Shown here in pieces: positions 27,817 through 38,312 of a stretch of 64,000 nucleotides of DNA. Within the stretch, counting starts at the first letter, position 1. Each line of letters begins with the position of its first letter. A program made the translations under genes and the position numbers. This DNA is from Inhella sp. (GTDB lineage: Bacteria > Pseudomonadota > Gammaproteobacteria > Burkholderiales > Burkholderiaceae_C). The stretch spans positions 1 through 64,000 of the forward strand of contig NZ_JAPZSY010000055.1 of the NCBI RefSeq assembly GCF_027532025.1, given 5' to 3'. The notes under the pieces are model-generated. The model was not told the DNA's origin. It made no database searches and worked only from the letters and a program-made list of their open reading frames with translations.

Positions 27817-28328
27817 ACTGCATCCGAGCCTTGGCGCGCCCCACCCCCGACGAGCTCGAGCAACTGGCTCGCACCTTGGTGGCCTGCGTGGCCGCCGGTG
27901 CCAGCATCGGCTGGGTGCAGGCCCCCAGCCAGGAGGCGGCGCGTCGGTTTTGGCAGGGCGTGGCCGAGGGCGTCGCGCGCGGCGAACGCCACTGGTGGGG
28001 CGCCGAACACGCGGGCGAGCTCGTCGGCACGGTGAGCTTGATCGTGGCCCAGCCCGAAAACGGCACACACCGCGCCGACATCGCCAAGCTCATGGTCGCC
28101 CCCCACGCCCGCCGCCTGGGCCTGGCCAACGCCCTCATGGACGCCGCCGAAACCCAAGCCCAGCGCCTGGGCAAGCGCCTGCTGGTGCTGGACACCCACA
28201 CCGACAGCCCCGCCGAACGGCTCTATGCCCGACGAGGGTGGCAGCGCTGCGGGGTCATGCCCGACTACGCGCAGCAGGCCGACGGGAGTTTGGGGGCCAC
28301 CAGTTGGATGGTGAGGCGTTGGCCCTGA
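27813..28328 (+). CDS. GNAT-family N-acetyltransferase
   Basis: The 171-residue protein has the acetyl-CoA-binding signature of the GNAT fold (IAKLMVAPHARRLGLANALMDAAETQAQRLGKRLLVLDT, residues about 85-125) and the closing YARRGWQRCGVMPDYA. The acceptor is unknown. It is translationally coupled to the XRE-cupin regulator and next to an EamA exporter, so acetylation of a toxic amine or amino acid analogue is plausible but not shown. Confidence 0.85.
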   Translation: MNCIRALARPTPDELEQLARTLVACVAAGASIGWVQAPSQEAARRFWQGVAEGVARGERHWWGAEHAGELVGTVSLIVAQPENGTHRADIAKLMVAPHARRLGLANALMDAAETQAQRLGKRLLVLDTHTDSPAERLYARRGWQRCGVMPDYAQQADGSLGATSWMVRRWP

Positions 28329-28353
28329 GTGAGCCAGCGACGGTAGCGTGGCC

Positions 28354-30018
28354 TCAAGCCCCCGGCTTCTCGTCCGGCCGCTGCACCACCCCAGCCAGGG
28401 CTTGGGCCAGGGCCGATTGCGAGCGCAGCACGTGGCTCACACCGGCTTCGCGCAGCCAGCCTTCTTCCTCGGCGGTGTGGGCCAGCACGGCGCAGCGCAG
28501 GTGGGGGTTGAGCTGGCGGGCCAGGTCGAGCATGGGCGGCACGCCGCGCACGTCGCTGATGCCCACCACCATCCAGGCAGCGCGGGCGATGTGGGCTTGG
28601 ATGAGGGTCATGGCTTCGACCGCGTCGCCGAGCACGGCGGCGCGGCCTTGTGACCGAAGGGCTTCGACCACGCTGCGGTCGCGGTCGATGACCACCACGG
28701 GGCGATCGCCCAAGGCGGCGAGCACGGCCTGCCCCAGGTCACCATGGCCTACCAGCACGACTTGATCGCTCAGGTGCGCGCTGGACGTGGTGTCGGGCAG
28801 TACGGCCAGCGGGTCGTCGCGCTGCTCCCACTGCCGGGCCAGGCCCGACCGCTTCAGCGCCCAGCGCCGCAGCGGCTCGACCAGGCCAAACAGCAGCGGA
28901 TTGAGCGCGATGGACACGATGGCGCCAGCCACCACCAGGCTGCTGGCCGCGGGGGGCACCAGGCCCAAGCTGAGGGCCAAGCCCATCAAGATGAAGGAGA
29001 ACTCGCCGATCTGCGCCAAGCTGACGGCCACGGTGAGTGCGGTGTTGAGCGGGTAGCGCAGCAACAGCACCAACACGGCCGCGGCCACCGACTTGCCGAT
29101 CAGGATGATGCCCACCGTGCCCAGCACCTGCAGCGGCTGCTCCCACAGCACGCTCGGGTCGAACAGCATGCCCACGGCCACGAAAAACAGCACGGCGAAG
29201 GCGTCGCGCAAGGGCAGGCTTTCGTGGGCGGCGCGTTCGCTGAAGGCGGATTCCCGCAGCACCAAGCCGGCGAAGAAGGCGCCCAGGGCCACGCTGACCC
29301 CGAACAGCGAAGCCGCGCCCACCGCCAGCCCGATGGCCGCCGCCACGGTGGACAAGGTGAACAGCTCGCGCGAGCCGGTGCGGTTGACCTGCCACAGCAA
29401 CCAAGGCAGCAAGCGCCGCCCGGCCAGCAGCATGACGGCCACGAAACCCGCCACGGCCAACAAGGTGGTCAGCATGGAGCCCGCCACGGCCTGCCAGCCG
29501 CCGCCTTCACGCTGGGCCAGCACGGGCAGCATGACCAGGGCCAGCACCATGGCCAGGTCTTCCACCACCAACCAGCCCACGGCGATGCGGCCATTGCCGC
29601 TGTGCAGCAGCTCGCGGCTCTCCAGCGCCCGCAGCAGCACCACCGTGCTGGCCACCGAGAGCGCCAGCCCAAACACCAAGGCCGCGGCCATGCCCCAGCC
29701 CCACCACAGGGCCAAACCGGCGCCCATGGCGGTGGCGGCGCCCATCTGCACCACGGCGCCCGGCAAGGCCACGCGCCGCACGGCCAGCAGGTCGGCCAAC
29801 GAAAAATGCAGCCCCACGCCAAACATCAGCAGCATGACCCCCACTTCGGCCAATTGCTGCGCCAGGTGCACGTCGCCGACGAAGCCCGGCGTGTGCGGGC
29901 CGATGATCACGCCCGCCAGCAAGTAGCCCACCAGCGCCGGCAGGCGCAGCTTGACGGCCAGGAGCCCCAGGGCCAGGGCCAGCCCGAAGGCAGCGGCCAA
30001 GGTGGCGATGAGGGGCAT
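28354..30018 (-). CDS. Kef-type K+/H+ antiporter (CPA2) with TrkA-N domain
   Basis: The 554-residue protein has about 12 membrane helices of the CPA2 exchanger fold (LPALVGYLLAGVIIGPHTPGFV; GVMLLMFGVGLHFSL; GALSVASTVVLLRALE-like region; VGWLVVEDLAMVLAL) and a C-terminal NAD-binding domain beginning LSDQVVLVGHGDLGQAVLAALG near residue 415. This is the layout of YbaL/KefB proteins, which exchange cytoplasmic K+ for protons. ATG 30018 is preferred to GTG 30030. The gene converges on the GNAT gene. Confidence 0.88.
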   Translation of the reverse strand: MPLIATLAAAFGLALALGLLAVKLRLPALVGYLLAGVIIGPHTPGFVGDVHLAQQLAEVGVMLLMFGVGLHFSLADLLAVRRVALPGAVVQMGAATAMGAGLALWWGWGMAAALVFGLALSVASTVVLLRALESRELLHSGNGRIAVGWLVVEDLAMVLALVMLPVLAQREGGGWQAVAGSMLTTLLAVAGFVAVMLLAGRRLLPWLLWQVNRTGSRELFTLSTVAAAIGLAVGAASLFGVSVALGAFFAGLVLRESAFSERAAHESLPLRDAFAVLFFVAVGMLFDPSVLWEQPLQVLGTVGIILIGKSVAAAVLVLLLRYPLNTALTVAVSLAQIGEFSFILMGLALSLGLVPPAASSLVVAGAIVSIALNPLLFGLVEPLRRWALKRSGLARQWEQRDDPLAVLPDTTSSAHLSDQVVLVGHGDLGQAVLAALGDRPVVVIDRDRSVVEALRSQGRAAVLGDAVEAMTLIQAHIARAAWMVVGISDVRGVPPMLDLARQLNPHLRCAVLAHTAEEEGWLREAGVSHVLRSQSALAQALAGVVQRPDEKPGA

Positions 30019-30043
30019 CTCGCCGTGCACGGTCGGCTTCTCC

Positions 30044-30814
30044 TCAGTCGCGGCGGCCCAAGGCCTGCAAGGCCATGAAGGTCCAGAGCTTGGTGTGCAA
30101 GTTGGCCTCGCGCGCCCATTGGTGGCCCAGGCCGGGCACGGCGATCAACTCCACGCGCTGACGCGCCTTGAGCGCAGCGGCCACCGCCCGCTGCACCGGG
30201 GCGATGGGGCTGAGTCGGTCGGCGTCGCCGTGCACCCAGATTTGCGGCGGCATGCGCGTGGTCGGGGCCGGCACGGGCATGAGCGTCGAGTGCACCACGA
30301 CCGAGGCATAACGCCCCGGACGGGCCGCCGCCGCCCGCAGGGCCAGCCGTGCGCCGCTGCTGAAACCCAGCAGGTGCAGGCGCTGCTCGTCCACAGGCAT
30401 GCGCTCCTTGATCGCGGCCAACAAGGCGTCCAGGGCCTCGAGGTCGGCGTCCAGGTCGGCCCCTTGCTGGCCCCAGCCGCTGCGCCGGGCCTGCAGGTAG
30501 GCCACCGCGAATTCGTGCCTCGCGGCGGCGTTGCTCAGCCCGCTGGCCATCGGGAAGCTGTCCTTGCTGTCCCGCCCCATGCCGTGCAGGGCGATGACCA
30601 GGGGCAGGCCACGGGACCGGGCCAGGGTGCGCGGCACCAGCAGTCGGTAGCGCCGCGTCTCGCCGCCCGAGGGGAAGGTTTCGTTCGGCCATTCGCCGTC
30701 CCAGCGGGCGGGCGGCTGGGGCGGGGGCGGGGTCGCGCCCACGGTTCCCAGGGCCATCGACCAGGGTGCGGTGGCCCACAAAGCGTTGCGTCGGGTGAGG
30801 CTCATGCGCTGCAT
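30044..30814 (-). CDS. Secreted alpha/beta hydrolase (feruloyl esterase/PHB depolymerase-like)
   Basis: The 256-residue protein carries a signal peptide (MQRMSLTRRNALWATAPWS...VGA) and an esterase domain: LVIALHGMGRD (oxyanion region), the nucleophile elbow GFSSGARLAL, the Asp turn WVHGDADRLSPI and the terminal GLGHQWA catalytic His. The layout resembles LpqC/PHB-depolymerase-type esterases. It probably hydrolyses esters in the periplasm. It lies between the Kef-type transporter and an EamA transporter on the same strand with short gaps, perhaps one operon, though the products are not obviously related. Confidence 0.82.
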   Translation of the reverse strand: MQRMSLTRRNALWATAPWSMALGTVGATPPPPQPPARWDGEWPNETFPSGGETRRYRLLVPRTLARSRGLPLVIALHGMGRDSKDSFPMASGLSNAAARHEFAVAYLQARRSGWGQQGADLDADLEALDALLAAIKERMPVDEQRLHLLGFSSGARLALRAAAARPGRYASVVVHSTLMPVPAPTTRMPPQIWVHGDADRLSPIAPVQRAVAAALKARQRVELIAVPGLGHQWAREANLHTKLWTFMALQALGRRD

Positions 30815-30816
30815 TC

Positions 30817-33886
<3,070 letters not shown>

Positions 33887-33912
33887 GGATCGCCAACCTG
33901 CGGCGCCACTCG

Positions 33913-34773
33913 ATGACCTCGGCCCGGAGGGCCGCACTTGGCCGCCTGCTTTGCTGGGTGGCAATGGCTGGGGTGGCGTCCATGAGCGCCGCGTCTGAGC
34001 CCAGCGGGGCGACTGGCAAGCCATGGAACTTCGTCTTCTTCAGGGGCCTGCATGTCTTGACGCTGCCAGCCGCGACGGACGAGGGCGAAGCGGCGCCAGC
34101 CCTCTTCATCGATGACGGCAACCAGGTGGTTTTGAATGAGGCGCTGCTCAAGCTCGGCGACCCGCTCTGGAACTACGGGCAGGGGCAAGAGCCTTTGGAA
34201 AGCCGTGTTGAGCGCGTTGAGGCGGGGTCGAGCTATGGCTGCGAGATCCCGCCCACGGTGAAGGGGGGTTGGCATGACGTCATGTCCACGCAGCCGATCG
34301 CCGGGCGCGATGCCGGCTGGCGCGAAGCCAACCCGGAAGAACGTCGTGTGGGACTGGGCCTGCTGGCCCGACGCGTGCTCGTAAAGCCGGAGCTCAGCAC
34401 CCGCCGCATGGCAGAGATCCTGTCGGAGGCCCGGGTTCGTTCGGCCCAACTCGCCAACGGCGAAGGACGGGCACTGGTCATCGACAGCGTCGTCCACTGG
34501 GAAGGCGCCAGCGTCGCGGTGCTGCTGGTTGCGGAACCCGGCGACGGCGGCGAATGGGTGTTGACCTGGGACACATTCAACCTGGGGGGCGCCAACGACT
34601 CCGACGGAGCGCCCGAAACCTCCGAGGTGTTGGCCAGCGCCGATCTGGACGATGACGGCGTCGACGAGCTGTTCGTCAACACGTCGGCTTACGAAACGAG
34701 CCACATCAACGTGGTCAAGCGCACAGCCGGTGCCTGGAAGCCCTGGGGCTGGGGGGGCGGCGCCAGCTGCTGA
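33913..34773 (+). CDS. Uncharacterised exported protein with a VCBS/FG-GAP-like motif
   Basis: The 286-residue protein has an N-terminal signal peptide (MTSARRAALGRLLCWVAMAGVASMSAA) and no recognised enzyme domain. Near the C-terminus DLDDDGVDELFVN has the calcium-binding DxDxDGxxE pattern of FG-GAP/VCBS repeats; only one repeat is visible. The middle is acidic and hydrophilic. It lies within the segment bracketed by the two fadH tails, 26 bases downstream of the fadH stop, and may have arrived with it. Confidence 0.65.
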   Translation: MTSARRAALGRLLCWVAMAGVASMSAASEPSGATGKPWNFVFFRGLHVLTLPAATDEGEAAPALFIDDGNQVVLNEALLKLGDPLWNYGQGQEPLESRVERVEAGSSYGCEIPPTVKGGWHDVMSTQPIAGRDAGWREANPEERRVGLGLLARRVLVKPELSTRRMAEILSEARVRSAQLANGEGRALVIDSVVHWEGASVAVLLVAEPGDGGEWVLTWDTFNLGGANDSDGAPETSEVLASADLDDDGVDELFVNTSAYETSHINVVKRTAGAWKPWGWGGGASC

Positions 34774-35132
34774 TCTGGGGCTGCTTGTGCCATTCGTGTG
34801 CTCCGTTCCGCCAGCCTCCGCTTGGCGATTCGGTCGCAGACCTTGCAGGGCCAAGCTCGCCACGTTTCCAACCCACGGAGCGCCGCGATGATCGTCAAGC
34901 GGCGTCCCTGGCGGCACGAACAGCGTGTCGTGGTTGACAGGCTTTGCCCAGGTCAATCTGCAGCGCTCGTCCATGGCCCCGGCGCCACCTGCTTGCTGAC
35001 CTGGGGCGAACACGAAGACGTGGCATCGGACAAGCGCCAGACGAGGGTCTCGCACACGAGCTTTCCCGATCCTGGCATCGACGTGCTGCCCCCTGCTGGC
35101 TGAAACTCGCCCATCAACCGTCGGTTCGCCCC
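34774..35132. other. Intergenic stretch inside the fadH-tail-bracketed segment
   Basis: This 359-bp region has no gene I can support. Short open frames are present on both strands, including a 101-codon one at 34798 without family resemblance. Composition is lower in GC than its neighbours. It may be a relic of an inserted element. Confidence 0.45.
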
Positions 35133-35543
35133 ATGCTTGATCTGTTGGACCCCTTGGCCGGCGCCCTCTTGGTGCTGGCTGGCGTTTACCTGCTGACACT
35201 CGGCACCCTGGCCTGGGTGCGGCCAGCTGGGGCGGCGCGCTACCTGCTGGGCTTCGCGACCACACCGGCGCGTCACGCGCTGGAGTTGACCTTGCGGCTG
35301 CTGCTGGCCTGGGCCTTGTGGCGCTGGTCCGCGTACAGCCCCTGGCCCGAGGCTTTGGCCGGCGCGGCGGGGGTGCTGAGTGTCACGACGGTGGGCCTCG
35401 CCGTGCTGCCCTGGCGCTGGCACCAGCGCTTTGCCGCTTGGTCGGTGCCCCGGGCGCTGCCGCACCTGCGCCCGATCGGTTTGGCCTCCGCTGCGATGGG
35501 GCTGTTGCTGCTGGTGGCGGTGGCGCGGGGCGGGCCCGGCTGA
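35133..35543 (+). CDS. Small hydrophobic membrane protein
   Basis: The 136-residue protein has four likely membrane segments (LDPLAGALLVLAGVYLLTLGTLAW; LTLRLLLAWALWRW; AAGVLSVTTVGLAVLPW; LASAAMGLLLLVAVA) and no recognised family. ATG 35133 is chosen because it begins the hydrophobic portion. Its stop codon lies in the first bases of the second fadH-tail copy. Function unknown. Confidence 0.6.
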   Translation: MLDLLDPLAGALLVLAGVYLLTLGTLAWVRPAGAARYLLGFATTPARHALELTLRLLLAWALWRWSAYSPWPEALAGAAGVLSVTTVGLAVLPWRWHQRFAAWSVPRALPHLRPIGLASAAMGLLLLVAVARGGPG

Positions 35544-35649
35544 AGGCCGCCGGGGCGCGGGTGCAGCTCATCGGTGGGGCGATGGAGCCGGGCGAGTTGG
35601 ACGCGAGCCGGGCGATCCGGCAGGGGACGGAAGTGGCGGCGCGTTGTGA
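35540..35649 (+). repeat. fadH 3' end, copy 2 (decayed) of a direct repeat
   Basis: This is the second copy of the fadH tail: GGTGGGGCGATGGA and GGGCGATCCGGCAGGGGACG are identical to copy 1. A missing base near the end destroys the FadH reading frame at the stop. The stretch is a fossil of the original fadH 3' end or a donor tail, and marks the right edge of the 1.65-kb insert. Confidence 0.9.
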
Positions 35650-35665
35650 CGGCTCGCTTGAGCGA

Positions 35666-35695
35666 CCCCAACCAACGCGACCCCACCCAACGCGA
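35666..35695. repeat. Two tandem 15-bp units
   Basis: CCCCAACCAACGCGA is followed directly by CCCCACCCAACGCGA, differing at one base. It lies 17 bases right of the second fadH tail. A 165-bp stretch without a gene follows. Confidence 0.7.
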
Positions 35696-35860
35696 CCACT
35701 TGCCAGCCTGATCCGCCAGTCGTTCGCGCCAATCCGCTGTTCATCGCGCACCCGACACGCTGACATCCCGTCACAAGCACACTCGCTGCCAAGCCCAAGG
35801 CCCGACGCATTGGGCGCCACCGGACGCCACGCGCCCCACTGGGCGCAGAAAGGACTGGAA

Positions 35861-36067
35861 ATGCCTCGTGTTGGAACGCTCCTTGGGCTCGCAGCAGGGG
35901 CTCTGGGCCTCTCGGCCGGCCTTGCTTTTGGGGTTTCAGGCGCACTCAGCCAAGCACACCCTGCCGCGATGGGCGCGAGCCTTGGTATCCTCGGTGCGCT
36001 GCTGGGGCTGCATGGCGCTGCTGTCGGCGCTGGCTGGAGCTATCTGCGCCAGCGTCCGGTCGGCTGA
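35861..36067 (+). CDS. Short hydrophobic protein
   Basis: The 68-residue product has two glycine/alanine-rich membrane segments (LLGLAAGALGLSAGLAFGVSGALSQ; MGASLGILGALLGLHGAAVGAGWSYL). AAAGGA eight bases upstream of ATG supports translation. It lies just upstream of the signal peptidase gene with a 37-base gap. Family unknown; the gene call rests on the ribosome site and composition. Confidence 0.5.
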   Translation: MPRVGTLLGLAAGALGLSAGLAFGVSGALSQAHPAAMGASLGILGALLGLHGAAVGAGWSYLRQRPVG

Positions 36068-36104
36068 GGGCGCGCTGGGTTTCACAAGCGGATGGAGCTC
36101 CCCC

Positions 36105-36785
36105 ATGCACCTCAACTGGCGACCCTGGCTGCGCGAACAGCGCGGCTTCTTGATCTTTTTGCTTGGCCTGGGCGTGATGCGCGGCGCCCTGGCCGACTGG
36201 AACCCGGTGCCCACCGGCAGCATGCGGCCCACGGTGTTGGAGGGCGACGTGGTGCTGGTGGACAAGCGGGCCTACGACTGGCGCTTGCCCTTCACGTCCA
36301 TCGACCTCCATCGCCACGCCGAGCCGCAGCGGGGCGACATCGTGGTGGCCTTCAGTCCGGCGGACGGCACGCGCCTGCTCAAGCGCTTGGTGGCCTTGCC
36401 GGGCGACACGGTGGCGGTGGTGGACGGGGCGCTGTGGCTCAACGGCGCACCCGTGCCCCTGCATGGCGGTGGAGCGGCAAGCGACGAGGCCTCGCCCCTG
36501 GGGCCCTTGCCGGCTTGGCGGGCCGACGAGGCGTTGCCGCAGGGAGCGCGGCACGCCGTGCAGCGCTTGCCGGTGCACGGGCCGCTGCAAGAAATGGCGC
36601 CGCTGACCTTGGGCCCCGACGCGTATTTCTTGCTGGGCGACAACCGCGACCACAGCGCCGACTCGCGCGTGTTCGGCCCGGTGCCACGGCGCTTGCTGGT
36701 CGGTCGGGTGTCGCGGCTCTTGGTGTCGGTCGACCCCCAAGCCTGGACGCCGCGCTGGGAGCGCGCGGGCCTGGCCCTGCGCTGA
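36105..36785 (+). CDS. lepB: Signal peptidase I
   Basis: The 226-residue serine protease cleaves signal peptides of exported proteins. One N-terminal membrane segment (LIFLLGLGVMRG) is followed by the catalytic Ser motif VPTGSMRPTVLEGDVVLVDK (Ser about residue 36), the Lys motif TRLLKRLVALPGDTV, and the conserved C-terminal box YFLLGDNRDHSADSRVFGPV. It is shorter than E. coli LepB (324), having only one transmembrane helix. It may be a second, accessory signal peptidase; genomes of this group often have more than one. A GGAG lies about nine bases upstream of the start. Confidence 0.9.
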   Translation: MHLNWRPWLREQRGFLIFLLGLGVMRGALADWNPVPTGSMRPTVLEGDVVLVDKRAYDWRLPFTSIDLHRHAEPQRGDIVVAFSPADGTRLLKRLVALPGDTVAVVDGALWLNGAPVPLHGGGAASDEASPLGPLPAWRADEALPQGARHAVQRLPVHGPLQEMAPLTLGPDAYFLLGDNRDHSADSRVFGPVPRRLLVGRVSRLLVSVDPQAWTPRWERAGLALR

Positions 36786-36794
36786 ACCTCGCTA

Positions 36795-37697
36795 TCAGCG
36801 GCAGGCCTTGGGCACCTGCTGCTCGCGCAGGCCGATCGCCTCGCACTGCCACTCGATGGCACCACCGACCTCCCGCGAGGGCACGAAGCGAAGCCCTCGC
36901 TCGGGCGTGCCGTCCAGCCAAGCCGTGAGCACCGCCGTGTTGGGGTCGATCGCGAGCTCGCGCACGCCGTTCGAAGGGGCGTCGCGGTAGCCGGCTTCGT
37001 CCAGCGTGGCGGGCAGGCGTTGCTCCGTGTCGATGAAGTCGGCCACGGCGCTGCCAGCCAAGGTCAGTTGGCTGTAGGCGCTGGCGGACTTGGCGCGCTG
37101 GGTGTAGTCGTGGTACGCCGGAACGGCGATGGCGGCCAAGATGCCGATCATGGCGATGCCCACGAACACCGCCACCACGGCCACCACCACCGCCCCGCCG
37201 CCGGTGCCCACCGAGGAGCGGCCCTGGTTGTGGCGCTCGTCCCACCGGGCTTGGTCGCTGGCCAGGAAGACGATGCCTTCGATGAAGGACACCAAGCCCG
37301 GAATGCCCGTCCACACGAACAACAGGTAGAACAAGCCCCACCACTGCCCCAGGTAGAAGCGGTGCACGCCAAAGCCCCCGATGAGGATGGCCAACAAACC
37401 GGCCGTGACCTTGCTCTTGAGGCCCGCGGTGGACGCCGGGGCAGCCAGGCGCTGCGGGGCGCCGCATTTCGGGCAGGTGGGGGCGGTGATGTGGAGGGTG
37501 TGGCCGCAAGCCCGGCAGAACACCATGTTGGGGTTGGCGGGGGCCGCAGGGGTTGCGGCGGGCGCCGCAGGTGCCGGGGCGGGGCTGGCCGCGTCCATGG
37601 GCGTCAGGTCCCAAGCGGGCTCGGCGCGGTGCTTGGGGTCTTCGTCGGGCCGCTCGTCCGGGCGAGCTTGCGGGGGCATGCGTGGGGTGTCGGTCAT
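36795..37697 (-). CDS. Zinc-ribbon/TM2/pilin-like membrane protein
   Basis: The 300-residue protein combines three parts. A Pro/Ala-rich N-terminus leads to a zinc ribbon (MVFCRACGHTLHITAPTCPKCGAP, residues about 58-81). A TM2 domain follows (LLAILIGGFGVHRFYLGQWWGLFYLLFVWTGIPGLVSFIEGI, residues about 95-140). Then comes a pilin-like segment (GIAMIGILAAIAVPAYHDYTQRAKSASAYSQ, residues about 185-215), reminiscent of type IV pilin N-terminal helices but internal. The role is unknown; a membrane sensor or envelope protein is plausible. It shares the minus strand with the Lrp-type gene. Confidence 0.7.
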   Translation of the reverse strand: MTDTPRMPPQARPDERPDEDPKHRAEPAWDLTPMDAASPAPAPAAPAATPAAPANPNMVFCRACGHTLHITAPTCPKCGAPQRLAAPASTAGLKSKVTAGLLAILIGGFGVHRFYLGQWWGLFYLLFVWTGIPGLVSFIEGIVFLASDQARWDERHNQGRSSVGTGGGAVVVAVVAVFVGIAMIGILAAIAVPAYHDYTQRAKSASAYSQLTLAGSAVADFIDTEQRLPATLDEAGYRDAPSNGVRELAIDPNTAVLTAWLDGTPERGLRFVPSREVGGAIEWQCEAIGLREQQVPKACR

Positions 37698-37735
37698 CGT
37701 GGGGGCATTGTCGCGGTCGTGGTGAGCGGTGGCGC

Positions 37736-38218
37736 TCACACCATCACCCCCACCGCGCACTTCACCTCCTCCATCACCACGTAGGTGCGCGTCTCGCGCA
37801 CGCCGGGCAGGCTCCAAATGCCGCTGCCGATGAAGTGGCGGTAGGCGGCCATGTCGGCCACGCGGGTTTTGAGCAGGTAGTCGAAGCCGCCGGCCACGAG
37901 GTGGCATTCCAAAATCTCGGGCCGGGCCTGCACCGCGGCCTTGAAGGTGTCCATCACGTCGTGCACGGTGCGGTCCAGCAGCACCTCGACGAAGACCATC
38001 AACGCCGCGCCGAGCTTGTCGGGGTTGAGCTGGGCGCGGTAGCCCAGGATGAAGCCGTCGCGCTGCAGGCGCTTGACGCGCTCGTGCACGCTGCTGGCAC
38101 TCAGGTGCACGGCCTCGGCCAGCTTTTGGTGGGTGATGCGGGCGTCGTCTTGCAGGACGCGCAGGATGCGCAGGTCGATGCGGTCGAGGCCCTCGGGCAG
38201 GTCGTGGTCTTGGTCCAT
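37736..38218 (-). CDS. putR: Lrp/AsnC-family regulator, probable PutR
   Basis: The 160-residue protein has the Lrp architecture: an N-terminal helix-turn-helix (LDRIDLRILRVLQDDARITHQKLAEAVHLSASSVHERVKRLQRDG) and a C-terminal RAM ligand-binding domain (MVFVEVLLDRTVHDVMDTFKAAVQARPEILECHLVAGGFDYLLKTRV). It is divergent from putA and a perfect palindrome lies between them. Proline-responsive Lrp-type activators of putA (PutR) are known in other proteobacteria, so the same role here is a good inference. The symbol is assigned by context. Confidence 0.82.
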   Translation of the reverse strand: MDQDHDLPEGLDRIDLRILRVLQDDARITHQKLAEAVHLSASSVHERVKRLQRDGFILGYRAQLNPDKLGAALMVFVEVLLDRTVHDVMDTFKAAVQARPEILECHLVAGGFDYLLKTRVADMAAYRHFIGSGIWSLPGVRETRTYVVMEEVKCAVGVMV

Positions 38219-38250
38219 GGGTCGCCATCTGTTCGGTAGATGCCTGCATT

Positions 38251-38269
38251 GTCCGAAAACTTTTCGGAC
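38251..38269. promoter_or_regulatory. Palindromic operator between putR and putA
   Basis: GTCCGAAAACTTTTCGGAC is a perfect 9-bp inverted repeat about a single central C, 44 bases upstream of the putA start and 33 bases from the putR start. Its size and A/T-rich centre fit a binding site for an Lrp-type dimer, so it probably mediates proline control of putA and autoregulation of putR. Confidence 0.75.
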
Positions 38270-38312
38270 TCAACGCGCCTAAAGTCTTGGAATCCACTGT
38301 GGAGCCCGCATC

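Noticed and set aside
34798-35103. 101-codon frame in the gap downstream of the VCBS-type protein
   Set aside because: No ribosome site, no family resemblance and atypical composition; overlapping frames on the other strand are equally long.
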